A DNA stretch of 64,000 nucleotides from assembly GCA_026702615.1 (NCBI GenBank), contig JAPPBY010000017.1:186001-250000 (forward strand), written 5' to 3'. Origin of the DNA: Chloroflexota bacterium (lineage in GTDB: Bacteria; Chloroflexota; Dehalococcoidia; Tepidiformales; Tepidiformaceae). A program made the position numbers and the translations under genes. Numbering within the stretch: the stretch's first letter is position 1; each line of letters starts with the position of its first letter. This document shows positions 8,564-18,098 of the stretch, one piece after another. The notes under the pieces are model-generated. The model saw nothing but the letters and a program-made list of their open reading frames with translations, was not told the origin of the DNA and did not search any database.

Positions 8564-8569
8564 CGGACG

Positions 8570-9112
8570 ATGGCAAGCGACACTCGTCCCCCGCTGGTGT
8601 GGGTCGACATGGAGATGACAGGGCTCGACGTGGCGCGTCACCACGTGCTCGAAGTGGCGGCGATCGTGACGGACGGGGACCTGAACGAGGTCGACGAGGG
8701 GCTCGACCTGATCGTGCATCAGCCCGACGAAGTTCTGGCGCTGATGGACGAGTGGTGCGTCAACCAGCACGGCCAGTCGGGACTGACCGCAGCGGTGCGG
8801 GCGTCGCGGGTCGAGCTCGCGGAGGCGGAGGCGCTACTGCTCGAGTACCTGCGACGGCACACGTCGGAAGGGCAGTCGCCGCTGTGCGGGAACTCCGTGG
8901 GGCACGACAAGCGCTTCCTCGAGCGCTGGATGCCGGAGGTGGTCCAGCACCTGCACTACCGAATCATCGACGTGTCGACGGTGAAGGAGCTCGCGCTGCG
9001 CTGGTATCCCGACATGAAACGCTTCCCCAAGGGGGAGGCGCACCGCGCGCGCGACGACATCCGCGAGTCGATCGCGGAGCTGCGGTACTACCGGGAGCAG
9101 CTTTTTCGTTAG
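8570..9112 (+). CDS. orn: Oligoribonuclease (DEDDh 3'-5' exonuclease)
   Basis: A 180-aa protein of the normal Orn length. Exo I is VDMEMTGLD, Exo II is CGNSVGHDKRFLERWMP and Exo III is EAHRARDDIRESI, giving the D-E-D-D residues and the general-base His. LALRWYP before Exo III is also typical. Orn degrades 2-5 nt RNAs and pGpG to mononucleotides in the cytoplasm. It is a single-gene unit with its own promoter box and overlaps the convergent IMPase-like gene by 4 bp at the 3' end. Confidence 0.96.
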   Translation: MASDTRPPLVWVDMEMTGLDVARHHVLEVAAIVTDGDLNEVDEGLDLIVHQPDEVLALMDEWCVNQHGQSGLTAAVRASRVELAEAEALLLEYLRRHTSEGQSPLCGNSVGHDKRFLERWMPEVVQHLHYRIIDVSTVKELALRWYPDMKRFPKGEAHRARDDIRESIAELRYYREQLFR

Positions 9113-10032
9113 CGGCCTCGCAGGCGGCGGGCGGCGCGCTGGATGATGCCCGGCCGGCGGATGCGTTCGCGCAGCTGGGTCAGGCCTTCGGGCGTGCCGA
9201 TGAGGAGCGGTCGCGACCAATCGCGCAGGGTGGGGGTGCGGTCGTCGCGGACGCGGGTGGGCGGGACGAAGCGTTCAAACGGCTTCCAGCTGTTGCCCTC
9301 GCGGATCAGGGCCTCGCGACCCGCCGCTTCCGCGAGGACCAGGCCGGCGGCGACGTCCCAGACGTGCACGCCCCAGAACTGGGCGGTGGTGAAGACGCCA
9401 GTGGCGACGTAGGCGCACTCGATGGCGGCAGACCCGGTAACGCGGTTGTCCCAGCTTGCGGCACGCCCGGGGGCGCCGCCGGGAGCAGCGCTGAGGCTGC
9501 GGCGGACGCCCTGGTTCTCGACGGCCTCCACGGGCTCGCCCTCGAAACTGAGAGGCCCACCGTGGCGCGCGTGGTAGACGCCCGGCCCGAGGCCGTGGCT
9601 GGTGGAGCACCAGATCGCGCCCGCGACGGGAACGCCCTCGTGGAGGACCCCGACGGAAGCCGCGAAGAGCGGGTAGCGATTGACAAAATTGCTGGTGCCG
9701 TCGACCGGGTCGATGGCCCACAGGTATTCGGCGTCGGGGAGGGGATGGTCGTCCTGTTCCTCGCCGAGGACGGCGTGGCCGGGGAGGCGTTCAGCCAAAC
9801 GCTCGCGAATCATCCCCTCGACGGCACGGTCGACCTCAGAGACAGGGTCGGTGGGGGCAGCTTCCTCGGACTTGCCCTTGTCCTTGTAGTCGACGTTGAT
9901 GGAGCGTCCGAGGGCAGCGGTGATCTCGGCGCCGGCAGCCTCGGCAAGCTCGCGGGCAGTCGCTTCAAGCTCCGCGAGCAACGCGGCCCTTGACCGTGGA
10001 AGCTCGTGCTGGGGAATGGCCTCGTCGGTCAC
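9109..10032 (-). CDS. Inositol monophosphatase family protein
   Basis: A 307-aa Mg2+-dependent phosphatase. Metal site 1 is VLGEEQDD (family GEE), metal site 2 is WAIDPVDGTSNFV, and the late WDVAAGLVLAEAAG is the third ligand motif. Substrates in the family include inositol phosphates, histidinol phosphate, PAP and fructose-1,6-bisphosphate. The gene sits 7 nt after tal-pgi in a sugar-phosphate operon, so a sugar-phosphate substrate is plausible but not shown. The N-terminus (~45 residues before the fold) is longer than usual and helical. Start is GTG. Confidence 0.88.
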   Translation of the reverse strand: MTDEAIPQHELPRSRAALLAELEATARELAEAAGAEITAALGRSINVDYKDKGKSEEAAPTDPVSEVDRAVEGMIRERLAERLPGHAVLGEEQDDHPLPDAEYLWAIDPVDGTSNFVNRYPLFAASVGVLHEGVPVAGAIWCSTSHGLGPGVYHARHGGPLSFEGEPVEAVENQGVRRSLSAAPGGAPGRAASWDNRVTGSAAIECAYVATGVFTTAQFWGVHVWDVAAGLVLAEAAGREALIREGNSWKPFERFVPPTRVRDDRTPTLRDWSRPLLIGTPEGLTQLRERIRRPGIIQRAARRLRGR

Positions 10033-10039
10033 GTACGGG

Positions 10040-12673
10040 TCACGATCCGGCTTCCGCGGCCAGCTCCTCGAGGGTCACGCGGGCGACACGGCGGCCCCTG
10101 GCAAGCAGCGCTTCCAAGTCACCCTGGGCCTGCGCGGCCTTGAGCTGGGCGAAGGTCCAGGGCTTGCCGGGCACGGGGGCGTCGACGGGGTCGTCACGGA
10201 CAATCTGGACGAAGGCGCCGCTGGGCGGCCCGCCCTTGTGGAGCTGGCCGGTGGAGTGGAGATAGCGCGGCCCGAAGGCGGCAGTCGTGGCGACGCCATG
10301 GCGGTCGCGAAGGCGGAGGCGGAGATCCTGCAAGGCGGCAGCGTTCTCGGCGGTGCGGGGAAGGTAGGCCAGCAGGGCGAGGTAGTCACCCGGCCGGAGG
10401 GAGGCGAGCACCTCGGCGACGGGCGGTGTCTGCGGGGGCGGGGCGGGGGCGGCGAGGACGCGGGCGGTGGCGTCCTTGGCCTCCTGCACGTTGGGCTGGT
10501 CGAAGGGGTGGACGCCGAGCACGTGCCCGGCGACGGCGGTGGCGATCTCCCAGCGCGCGAACTCGGCGGGGAGCTGGGTGGGGTCGGCGTAGGGGAGGCG
10601 CACGACCGGGTGGCCGGCCGCCTCGATAGCATCGAGCCCGTCGTGCTCGCCGAGGGCGACGAAGATGCGGTCGTCGCCATAGACATCGGGCGACGCGAGG
10701 GGCTCGCCCTCGATCGGCACGATGCCCTTCCCCTCCTTGCCAAGAGACTCGGCGAGGATCTGCTCGATCCAGATGCCGAGCTCGCCAAGCTGCTCGGGCA
10801 GGACGAGGGTGAGCTTGTCACGACCGGCGAGGGCGGCCTCGCCCAGCACGGCCCCAAGGAGGACGCCGGGGTTCTCGGCGGGGACGGTGCGGCGGCACGC
10901 GTCGAACATTTCCTGGGCGCGCATCGCGAGCTGGCCCACGTCGGCTCCGAAGAGGGCAGCGGGGGCCATGCCGAACGCCGACAGGGCCGAGTAGCGCCCA
11001 CCAATCTCAGGGTCGCCGTGGAAGACGTGGCGGAAGCCGCGCTCTCGGGCGAGGGTGTCGAGCGGAGAGCCCGCGTCGGTGATGGCAGCGAAGCAGGAAC
11101 CGTCGGGGACCTTCTCCCAGAACCAGGCGAGCTGGGCGCTCGTCTCGATGGTGGTGCCACTCTTGCTGGCAGCGATGAAGAGCGTGCGATCGAAGTCCAG
11201 ACGGGATTCGAGGGCGAGCAGCTCCTCCGGATCGGTCGTGTCGGGAACGTGCAGGGTGAGCCCGCCGTTGGCAGTCCCGAGGGCGGTGTGCAGGACGCTC
11301 GCGGTGAGGCTCGACCCGCCCATGCCCATGAGCACGACATCGGTCAGGCCTTCGCCGGCAATTTCAGCAGCGAAGGCGGTCAGCTCGGGCGCATCTTCCA
11401 GGCTCTGCTCGGCGGCGGTGAGGAAGCCGAGGCGGTCGGCGATCTCGGCGGGGTCGGGCTTCCAAACGGTGTGGTCGCGCATCCAGATGCGGCGAACGAC
11501 CTCATCGCGGCGGAGCGCCGCGAGGCGCTCCTCCACGGCGGGCGTGAGGTCGCCGAGCGCACGCGACGCGGCCGGCTGGCGGCCGGGCGCCGTCGCGAGA
11601 CGGCGGTCGAGCTTTGCCATGAGCGCCTTGTAGCTGTCTTCGAAGGAGGCGAGCCCGTCGACGAGGAGCTTGTCGGTTACGGCGGTCAGATCGATGCCGG
11701 CCGCCTCGGCCTCGGCGAGCAGGCGGCCCGCTTCGTCGAGCCTTTCGGGGACGGCGGGTTCGACGACCAGGTGGTCGAGCACGGCGTCAAGGGTGGCCTG
11801 GGGAAGGGTGTTCACGGTGTGCGGGAAGATGAGGGTCTCGACGTAGAGGGTGTCGGAGTAGGCGGGGTTCTTGGTGCCGGTCGAGGCCCAGAGGGGGCGC
11901 TGGGGGCGGGCTCCGGCGTTCGCGAGGCGCTCCCAGCGCTCGCCCGCGAAGATGGCCTGGAAGCGGGCGTAGGCGTGGCGGGCATTCGCGACGGCGATCT
12001 GGCCGCGCAGCGGCGAGTCGCCGGGAAGCTGCGCATCGACGGCGGTATCGACGCGCGAGACGAAGAAGGAAGCGACGCTGGCGATGGTGTCGAGGGAGTC
12101 GCCGGCCTCAAGGCGCTGTTCGAGGCCGGCGATGTAGGCCTCCGCCACGCGCTCGTAGACGGCGACGCTGAAGAGGAGGGTGACGTTCACGTTCACGCCC
12201 GCCGCGATGAGCTCCGTCAGCGCTTCGACGCCGGCGGGCGTGCCGGGCACCTTGATCATGACGTTGGGCCGGTCGACGAGACGGAAGAGGCGCAGGGCCT
12301 CGGCGACGGTGGCCTCGCGGTCGTGCTCGATGCCGGGTGGCACCTCGAGGGAGACGTAGCCGTCGACGGCGGCGGTGGACTCGTAGACGGGGCGGAGGCC
12401 GTCGGCAGCGAGCTGAATGTCCTCGGAGGCGAGAGCGACAAAGGCGTCGTAGGGGTCGGCTTCGCCCATGCGAATGATGGCCTGCAGGGCCTCCTCGTAG
12501 TCTCCCGACTCGGAGATGGCCTTATCGAAGATGGTGGGGTTGGAGGTCATGCCGGTGATCCAGCCGTCGGCGACCATGCGGTCGACCTCGCCGGAGCTGA
12601 GCAGGCCGCGGCGGATGTAGTCGAGCCAGACGCTCTGGCCGTGCTGGATGAGCTGCCGGGTTGCCAGCGGCAC
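10040..12673 (-). CDS. Bifunctional transaldolase / glucose-6-phosphate isomerase
   Basis: An 877-aa fusion. Residues ~1-365 are transaldolase: the start WLDYIRRGLLSSGEVDRMV, TSNPTIFDKAI and the Schiff-base strand NVMIKVPGTPAGVEAL. Residues ~400-877 are a phosphoglucose isomerase with two SIS domains: GMGGSSLTASVL, ASKSGTTIETSAQLAWFW, and STGQLHKGGPPSGAF near the end with the catalytic Lys region. The enzyme would connect the non-oxidative pentose phosphate pathway with glycolysis. It follows tkt by 5 nt, so both genes are surely cotranscribed. Such Tal-Pgi fusions are known in several bacterial phyla. Start is GTG. Confidence 0.95.
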   Translation of the reverse strand: MPLATRQLIQHGQSVWLDYIRRGLLSSGEVDRMVADGWITGMTSNPTIFDKAISESGDYEEALQAIIRMGEADPYDAFVALASEDIQLAADGLRPVYESTAAVDGYVSLEVPPGIEHDREATVAEALRLFRLVDRPNVMIKVPGTPAGVEALTELIAAGVNVNVTLLFSVAVYERVAEAYIAGLEQRLEAGDSLDTIASVASFFVSRVDTAVDAQLPGDSPLRGQIAVANARHAYARFQAIFAGERWERLANAGARPQRPLWASTGTKNPAYSDTLYVETLIFPHTVNTLPQATLDAVLDHLVVEPAVPERLDEAGRLLAEAEAAGIDLTAVTDKLLVDGLASFEDSYKALMAKLDRRLATAPGRQPAASRALGDLTPAVEERLAALRRDEVVRRIWMRDHTVWKPDPAEIADRLGFLTAAEQSLEDAPELTAFAAEIAGEGLTDVVLMGMGGSSLTASVLHTALGTANGGLTLHVPDTTDPEELLALESRLDFDRTLFIAASKSGTTIETSAQLAWFWEKVPDGSCFAAITDAGSPLDTLARERGFRHVFHGDPEIGGRYSALSAFGMAPAALFGADVGQLAMRAQEMFDACRRTVPAENPGVLLGAVLGEAALAGRDKLTLVLPEQLGELGIWIEQILAESLGKEGKGIVPIEGEPLASPDVYGDDRIFVALGEHDGLDAIEAAGHPVVRLPYADPTQLPAEFARWEIATAVAGHVLGVHPFDQPNVQEAKDATARVLAAPAPPPQTPPVAEVLASLRPGDYLALLAYLPRTAENAAALQDLRLRLRDRHGVATTAAFGPRYLHSTGQLHKGGPPSGAFVQIVRDDPVDAPVPGKPWTFAQLKAAQAQGDLEALLARGRRVARVTLEELAAEAGS

Positions 12674-12678
12674 GATTG

Positions 12679-14715
12679 CTACCCTCCCGCGGGCTCAGCT
12701 ACACGGGCGCGCGCGACGAGGGCCGCAGCGCGCTCAGCGATGGCCTCGGCCGTGAACCCGTAGCGCTCCATCATGACCTTGCCCGGAGCAGAGGCGCCGA
12801 AGCGATCGATGCCGGCAACCTCGCCGGCATCGCCAACGTAACGTTCCCAGCCGATGCTCGTCCCGGCCTCGATCGCGAGGCGGGCGGTCACGGCGGGGGG
12901 CAGCACCTCGTCCCGGTAGGACGGGGGTTGGTCGGCGAAGAGCTCCCAGCTGGGCATGCTCACGACCCGGGCGGCGATGCCCTGCTCTGCCAGCGCCGAG
13001 GCGGCGTCGCGGGCGAGCGAGACCTCGGAGCCGGTCGCGATGAGGATGATGTCGGGCGAGCCGCCGGGGGCTTCGTCGAGGACGTAGGCGCCGCGGGGAA
13101 CCCCCTCGCGCACACGCTCGCGGTCGGCGATGACGGGTACGCCCTGGCGGGTGAGGGCGAGGAGGGTGGGGCCGTTGCGCCGTTCGAGGGCGACTCTCCA
13201 GGAGGCGGCGGTCTCGTTGGCGTCGGCGGGACGAAGGACGGTAAGGCCGGGGATGGCGCGGAGGGCGAGGAGCTGCTCGATGGGCTGGTGGGTGGGGCCA
13301 TCCTCGCCGACGCCAATGCTGTCGTGCGTGAACACGTAGATCGAGTGGCAACCCATGATGGAGCCGAGGCGGATAGCCCCCCGCATCCAGTCGGAGAAGG
13401 CGAGGAACGTGCCGCCGTAGGGGATGAGCCCGCCGTGCACGGCCATGCCGTTCACGATGCCGCCCATGGCGTGCTCGCGCACGCCGAAGCGGAGGTTGCG
13501 CCCCTCCCAGGCATCCTTCGCGAAGTCGGTGGAGTCGTTCAGGTAGGTGTTGTTCGAGGGCGTCAGGTCCCCGGAGCCGCCCACCAGGTTGGGAATGACG
13601 GGAGCGAGGGCGTTCAGCACCTTGCCCGAGGCTGCGCGCGTCGCCATGGCGCCGTCGTCGGGGGAGAAGGCGGGGAGGTGCGCGTCCCAGCCCTCGGGAA
13701 GGTGGCCGGCGACGCCCCGGCGCCACTCGCTCGCCTCGTCGGGGAAGGCACGCTCGTAGGCCTCGAGGCGCTCCTGCCAGGCGGCCTGGCGAGCGGCGCC
13801 CTGCTCGAGGGCGACGCGGAACTCGGCGAGCACATCCTCGGGCACGTGGAAGGCGGCATCGGGATCCCAGCCAAGCACTTCCTTGGTGAGGCGCACCTCA
13901 TCCTCGCCGAGAGGGTTGCCGTGGGCGGAAGCCGATCCCGCCTTGTTGGGGCTGCCATGGCCGATCTCGGTGGCTGCGACGATGATCGAGGGGCGGTCGT
14001 CGACCTCCTGGGCGGAGCAGAGGGCAGCATCGATCGCTTCGATGTCGTCCCCGTCGACGTGCTGGACGTGCCAGCCGTAGGCGGCGAACCGCTCCCCGAC
14101 GTTCTCCTGGAAGGCGAGGTCGGTGCTGCCGTCGATCGAAATCTCGTTGTCGTCGTAGAGGAATGTGAGCTTGCCCAGGCCGAGCGTGCCAGCGAGGGAG
14201 CATGCTTCGGAGGCGATGCCCTCCATCAGGTCGCCGTCGCTGACGAGGGCGTAGGTGCGATGGTCGACGATGTCGTGGCCGGGGCGGTTGAAGCGGGCGG
14301 CGAGCATGCGCTCGGCGATGGCCATGCCGACGGCGTTCGCAACGCCTGAGCCGAGTGGTCCGGTAGTCGTCTCGACGCCGGGCGTGAGGCCGTACTCGGG
14401 GTGGCCGGGGGTCTTGCTGCCCCACTGGCGGAAGTTCCGGATCTCGTCGAGGGGGAGGTCGTAGCCGGTCAGGTGGAGGAGGCTGTAGAGGAGCATGGAG
14501 GCGTGGCCGGCGGAGAGGACGAAGCGGTCGCGGTCGGGCCAGGCGGGGTCGGCGGGGTCATGGCGGAGGTGGCGCGTCCAGAGGACGTAGGCCATGGCGG
14601 CGGCGCCCATAGGTGCGCCGGGGTGGCCGGAGTTGGCGGCTTGGACGGCGTCCATGGAGAGGGTGCGGATCGTGTTGATCGCCTTGTGCCTGAGGGTACC
14701 GGCGGGTGCGGTCAT
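12679..14715 (-). CDS. tkt: Transketolase
   Basis: A 678-aa TPP enzyme of the usual length. [12 protein letters not shown] lies near the start, the TPP/Mg motif is [14 protein letters not shown], and the second domain has [21 protein letters not shown] and the transketolase C-terminal domain. It transfers two-carbon ketol units between sugar phosphates in the cytoplasm. I use ATG 14715, which has GGAG ten bases upstream; an upstream ATG at 14739 is possible. It is the first gene of the tkt / tal-pgi / IMPase-like operon. The 200-bp divergent gap to fumarase should hold its promoter. Confidence 0.96.
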   Translation of the reverse strand: MTAPAGTLRHKAINTIRTLSMDAVQAANSGHPGAPMGAAAMAYVLWTRHLRHDPADPAWPDRDRFVLSAGHASMLLYSLLHLTGYDLPLDEIRNFRQWGSKTPGHPEYGLTPGVETTTGPLGSGVANAVGMAIAERMLAARFNRPGHDIVDHRTYALVSDGDLMEGIASEACSLAGTLGLGKLTFLYDDNEISIDGSTDLAFQENVGERFAAYGWHVQHVDGDDIEAIDAALCSAQEVDDRPSIIVAATEIGHGSPNKAGSASAHGNPLGEDEVRLTKEVLGWDPDAAFHVPEDVLAEFRVALEQGAARQAAWQERLEAYERAFPDEASEWRRGVAGHLPEGWDAHLPAFSPDDGAMATRAASGKVLNALAPVIPNLVGGSGDLTPSNNTYLNDSTDFAKDAWEGRNLRFGVREHAMGGIVNGMAVHGGLIPYGGTFLAFSDWMRGAIRLGSIMGCHSIYVFTHDSIGVGEDGPTHQPIEQLLALRAIPGLTVLRPADANETAASWRVALERRNGPTLLALTRQGVPVIADRERVREGVPRGAYVLDEAPGGSPDIILIATGSEVSLARDAASALAEQGIAARVVSMPSWELFADQPPSYRDEVLPPAVTARLAIEAGTSIGWERYVGDAGEVAGIDRFGASAPGKVMMERYGFTAEAIAERAAALVARARVAEPAGG

Positions 14716-14915
14716 GGGATGGGCGCTCCAAGGCGTCATTTGGTCTGGCGAAAGCCGGCGGGTCGCGGCAGGGGCAACGTCCGGGGGAAGGCTAGCACGT
14801 CTGTTTCTACCCAGACAGAAAATAGCGTTCAGGAGCGTGCGAGTGCGGGGGTGAGGGTCTACGATCCGGATAGTCGGGAGGCGGGGAAGCCCGCGACAGG
14901 CCCAGAAGGAACGCG
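14716..14915. promoter_or_regulatory. Divergent intergenic region, tkt / fumarase
   Basis: A 200-bp gap between oppositely oriented operons. It holds a short imperfect inverted repeat GTCTG...CAGAC (around 14800-14817) beside the most AT-rich bases of the gap. No ORF is visible. Promoters for both sides are expected, but I cannot place them firmly. Confidence 0.35.
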
Positions 14916-15761
14916 ATGCGAGAGATTGAGGCGGCGGCCATTACCGAGACCGTCGCCAGACTCGCCGTGGAGTCGACGCACTTCCTGCCCGAGGACGTGG
15001 AGGGCGCCATTCGCGATGCACGCGAGACGGAGCGCTCCCCGCTGGGCGTGCAGATCATCGACGAGATCCTGGAGAACGCGGAAATCGCGCGGGAACGGAT
15101 GCTGCCGCTCTGCCAGGACACGGGCACCGCGGTCGTCCATGTGGAGCTGGGACAGGACGTGCATGTATCCGGGGGCTACCTCATCGACGCCATCAACTCG
15201 GGCATCGAGCAGGGATACGGGGAGGGCTACCTGCGCAAGTCAATCGTCGAGCACCCCTTCGGCGAGCGGACGAACACGGGCACGAACGCGCCGGGCGTGA
15301 TCCACACCGAGATCGTGCCGGGCGAGGAGATTCACATCGGCTTCATGCCCAAGGGGGGCGGCTGCGAGAACATGTCGCGCTACCAGAATTTCCTCCCGGG
15401 GGCGGGGCGCGAGGCGGTTATCGACTTCGTTTGCGAGACGGTGGACCTGTCGGGCGGGAACCCGTGCCCACCGCTCATCATCGGCGTGGGCGTGGGGGGC
15501 ACGGCCGAGAAGGCGATGACGATCGCGAAGCACTCGCTGTTCCGGAAGGTCGGCGAGCGGAACCCGGACCCAGAGGTGGCAGGACTCGAGGGAGAACTGC
15601 TGGAGGCGGTGAACGCGCTCGGGGTGGGGCCACAGGCCGTGGGGGGCTCGACGACGGCGCTCGACGTGTTCGTCGAGACGTATCCGACGCACATCGCGGC
15701 GCTGCCGGTGGCGGTCAACATCCAGTGCCATAGCGCACGCACGAAGCACGCGGTGCTGTAG
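14916..15761 (+). CDS. Class I fumarate hydratase, alpha subunit (4Fe-4S)
   Basis: A 281-aa protein matching the N-terminal half of class I fumarases and TtdA. Three cysteines for the labile 4Fe-4S cluster are visible in family motifs: PLCQDTGTA (Cys66), [11 protein letters not shown] and [16 protein letters not shown]. It would interconvert fumarate and malate with the next gene product; tartrate dehydratase is the main alternative. The downstream beta-subunit gene starts 11 nt later with AGGGAGGCGGGGG as ribosome site. The alpha/beta split is common in anaerobes, archaea and Chloroflexota. Confidence 0.93.
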   Translation: MREIEAAAITETVARLAVESTHFLPEDVEGAIRDARETERSPLGVQIIDEILENAEIARERMLPLCQDTGTAVVHVELGQDVHVSGGYLIDAINSGIEQGYGEGYLRKSIVEHPFGERTNTGTNAPGVIHTEIVPGEEIHIGFMPKGGGCENMSRYQNFLPGAGREAVIDFVCETVDLSGGNPCPPLIIGVGVGGTAEKAMTIAKHSLFRKVGERNPDPEVAGLEGELLEAVNALGVGPQAVGGSTTALDVFVETYPTHIAALPVAVNIQCHSARTKHAVL

Positions 15762-15772
15762 GGAGGCGGGGG

Positions 15773-16363
15773 ATGGCGGAGACTAAAGCGATCACGTTGC
15801 CCCTCACGGACGAGGCCATCGAGGGCCTGCGCATCGGCGACCATGTAGAGTTCAGCGGCGTCATCCACACCGCGCGCGACGCGGCCCACAAGCGGATCGT
15901 CACCATGTCCGACGCGGGCGAGGAGCTTCCGCTCGACCTGCGGGGGCAGGTCATCTACTACGTGGGGCCGACGCCCGCGCGGCCAGGACAGCCGATCGGC
16001 TCGGCGGGACCGACGACGGCCATGCGGCTCGACCCGTACACGCCACGCATGCTGGGGCTGGGAGTGAAGGGGATGATCGGCAAGGGGGGGCGGGGCCGGG
16101 CCGTGCGCGAAGCCATCCAGGCGAGCCACGCCATCTACTGCATCGCGGTGGGGGGCACGGGCGCGCTCCTGAACCGGCACATCACGAGTGCCGAGGTCGT
16201 AGCGTTCGAGGACCTGGGGACCGAGGCCATCCGACGGCTGGAGGTCGAGCGCTTCCCGGCGATCGTCGTGAACGATGCGTTCGGGGGCGACCTGCTGGAG
16301 TCGGGGAGGCGGCAGTACCGCACGAGCTCGCGGCCGGTTCCTATCGGGGGCGGTGGAGCTTGA
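15773..16363 (+). CDS. Class I fumarate hydratase, beta subunit
   Basis: A 196-aa protein corresponding to the C-terminal domain of class I fumarases. DHVEFSGVIHTARDAAHKRI near the start, YVGPTPARPGQPIGSAGPTTAMRLD with the substrate-binding GPTT, and MIGKGGRGRAVREAI are family signatures, followed by VGGTGALLNRHI. It forms the active enzyme with the alpha subunit. Its stop overlaps a possible TTG start of hemA (TTGA). Confidence 0.93.
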   Translation: MAETKAITLPLTDEAIEGLRIGDHVEFSGVIHTARDAAHKRIVTMSDAGEELPLDLRGQVIYYVGPTPARPGQPIGSAGPTTAMRLDPYTPRMLGLGVKGMIGKGGRGRAVREAIQASHAIYCIAVGGTGALLNRHITSAEVVAFEDLGTEAIRRLEVERFPAIVVNDAFGGDLLESGRRQYRTSSRPVPIGGGGA

Positions 16364-17448
16364 CGGGACGGGAGACGGAGATCGCACAGGTGCCGGCGCT
16401 CACGGCGTGCTGCTGGGAGGCAGTGGCGCTTGACCGCGAAGGAGTCGCCGCCGTGGAGCGCCTCGCGATCGAAACGCATCCCGAGGCGGCGATCATTCGG
16501 ACCTGCCAGCGGATCGAGGCGTACACACTGGCGTCGTGTGATTGCCCGGCGCCAACACACCGGGAGGGGCTGGATGCGCTGCGCCACCTGACCGAGGTGG
16601 CGGCGGGACTGCACTCGGCGGTGCTGGGCGAGGCCCAGATCCTCGGGCAGAGCCGTCGCGCGTTCGACGACGCCGACGGACCGCTGCTCGGCCTCGGCCG
16701 CACGGCGGTCGCGGCGGCGCGGGCGCTGCGGGCGGAGACGGAGTTCGACAGTCACGCGGGGCACCTGCTCGACAGGGGGCTCTCGCTCTCAGGGATCGCG
16801 CCGAGCGGGCGGTTGCTGGTGCTGGGCACGGGCGTGATGGCGCGACTCGTGGCCCAGCGCGGCGAAGCGATCGGGTTCGACGAGGTGCTGGTGGCGGGCC
16901 GCCGCCCGCCACGGCAGCCCATCGCGGGCGCCTACCTGCCACTGGCCGGCATCGGCCGGACAGGACCGGTCACGGTTGTGGCGGGATGCCTCGGGTCGGC
17001 GGCGAACGTGATCGCGCTGGAGGCGTTACCGCCGGCGGAGCTGGTGCTCGACCTCGGGACGCCCCGGAACTTCGCGGGGGGGGCGGAGGCGCGGGTGGTC
17101 ACGATCGCGGACCTGCTCTCGGACGAGGCGGGGCGGCCGCACTCGGTGGCACGGCGGGGGGCGCTGCGCGAGCGGCTGCACACGCTGCTCGACCGCGAAC
17201 TGGCTTCGCGGCGAGAGACCGCGTCGACGCCGGTGGGGGCGCTGCGAGCGTCGGTCGAGCGGGCGCGCCGGCGGGAGCTGGCGCGCATCGCCGCGCGTCA
17301 CCCGGAGATCCCGCCGAAGACGCTGGACGCGCTCACGCGGTCGCTGGTGAACCGCATCCTGCACGAGCCCACGGAGCGTCTGCGGGCGCTGGGGGAGGGG
17401 TCGGAACTGGCGCGCGAACTGGCGGCGCTATTTGGAGAAGGGGAGTGA
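16360..17448 (+). CDS. hemA: Glutamyl-tRNA reductase
   Basis: The first committed enzyme of C5 tetrapyrrole synthesis. The catalytic Cys lies in IIRTCQRIEAY (Cys49 with this start), corresponding to TCNR in the family. HSAVLGEAQILGQ is the glutamate and tRNA recognition motif. A Rossmann strand LLVLGTGVMARLVA follows, and the C-terminal helical dimerisation domain ends the protein. At 362 aa it is shorter than the ~420-450 of many homologues. TTG 16360 overlaps the fumarase stop but its purine stretch is too close. GTG 16390 has GGAG at 9 nt and begins just at the homologous VPALTACC, so the start may be 16390. Confidence 0.92.
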   Translation: MTGRETEIAQVPALTACCWEAVALDREGVAAVERLAIETHPEAAIIRTCQRIEAYTLASCDCPAPTHREGLDALRHLTEVAAGLHSAVLGEAQILGQSRRAFDDADGPLLGLGRTAVAAARALRAETEFDSHAGHLLDRGLSLSGIAPSGRLLVLGTGVMARLVAQRGEAIGFDEVLVAGRRPPRQPIAGAYLPLAGIGRTGPVTVVAGCLGSAANVIALEALPPAELVLDLGTPRNFAGGAEARVVTIADLLSDEAGRPHSVARRGALRERLHTLLDRELASRRETASTPVGALRASVERARRRELARIAARHPEIPPKTLDALTRSLVNRILHEPTERLRALGEGSELARELAALFGEGE

Positions 17449-17609
17449 TGGTGGAACGCAGCGAGGCTCAGGCGGCCATCGACACGCTGCGGGAGGTGCG
17501 GGTGGAGGTGGCGGCGGTACGGCGGCATCTGGACCTGCTGATCTGGGGCTTTCCACTTGGCTGCGCGGTCGTCATCGCGACGTCGGCGGTGTTTCGGTAC
17601 GTGGGGTAG
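17448..17609 (+). CDS. Small single-pass membrane protein
   Basis: A 53-aa ORF too short for a separate line in the track; it is the in-frame tail of a shadow ORF. ATG 17448 overlaps the hemA stop (TGATG) and is preceded by GGAGAAGGGAG. The first half is a charged amphipathic helix (AIDTLREVRVEVAAVRRHLD) and the second half one membrane segment (LLIWGFPLGCAVVIATSAVF). Function is unknown. The coupled position after hemA suggests a real gene. Confidence 0.5.
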   Translation: MVERSEAQAAIDTLREVRVEVAAVRRHLDLLIWGFPLGCAVVIATSAVFRYVG

Positions 17610-17612
17610 GGC

Positions 17613-17996
17613 TTACTCGCCTTCGTCGGCCATGATGGCGAGGAAGCCGAGGCGGCGCTGGCCGTCGTCTTCCTCGGGGTGGACCTCGACGCGGAAGATG
17701 GTGGTGTAGGGGAGGAAGACCTGGACGTCGTGCTCGTGGTCCTCCCGCTGGGTGTGGAGCGCGACCCAGCTGTCGGAGACGCCGGAGATGGCCTTCACGA
17801 AGTGCTTGGCGCCGTCGGCGGTGTAGAGCTCGACGATGGGGGACTCGCAGACGACCTGCGTGCAGAACGACTTGATCGCCTGGGGCAGGGTCGTCTCGAA
17901 GAAGTCGCGGTCGAAGGGCGGACCACCGGCAGGGGCGGCGGCCTGGGCGGGCGGTACGACGCCGGGGGGCAGGAAGAGGGCTGTTTCGGGAGGCAT
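17613..17996 (-). CDS. Conserved-looking small protein, possible LSm/SH3-like barrel
   Basis: 127 aa, no family recognised. A Pro/Ala-rich N-terminus (~35 residues) leads into a region of alternating hydrophobic residues: PIVELYTADGAKHFVKAI, DSWVALHT and VQVFLPYTTIFRVEV. The strand order and a last strand of the form V-LPxxxIxxVEV recall small beta-barrels such as LSm, but this is only a visual impression. It ends 3 nt after the stop of the convergent small membrane protein gene. TACCCT lies 9 nt before its ATG without a ribosome site. Confidence 0.6.
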   Translation of the reverse strand: MPPETALFLPPGVVPPAQAAAPAGGPPFDRDFFETTLPQAIKSFCTQVVCESPIVELYTADGAKHFVKAISGVSDSWVALHTQREDHEHDVQVFLPYTTIFRVEVHPEEDDGQRRLGFLAIMADEGE

Positions 17997-18069
17997 AGTG
18001 CGGGCAGGGTACGCGCGCAGACGCGGGATCGCCAGATGGCGGGTGGTCCGCTGTGAGGCGGGGTTTCGC

Positions 18070-18075
18070 TACACT
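18070..18075 (+). promoter_or_regulatory. TACACT -10 box for the mutase gene
   Basis: TACACT lies 23 nt before ATG 18099, which has its own ribosome site GGGGAGG. This is the leadered version of the TANNNT box seen across the window. Confidence 0.4.
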
Positions 18076-18098
18076 TGTCGCCGCAGGGGAGGCTCCGC

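Noticed and set aside
9896-12763. 955-aa plus-strand ORF opposite tal-pgi
   Set aside because: Antisense shadow of a recognised enzyme; low-complexity Gly/Ala/Glu-rich translation typical of the complementary frame in high-GC DNA.
12661-14349. 562-aa plus-strand ORF opposite transketolase
   Set aside because: Shadow frame; the opposite strand has a full transketolase with all motifs.
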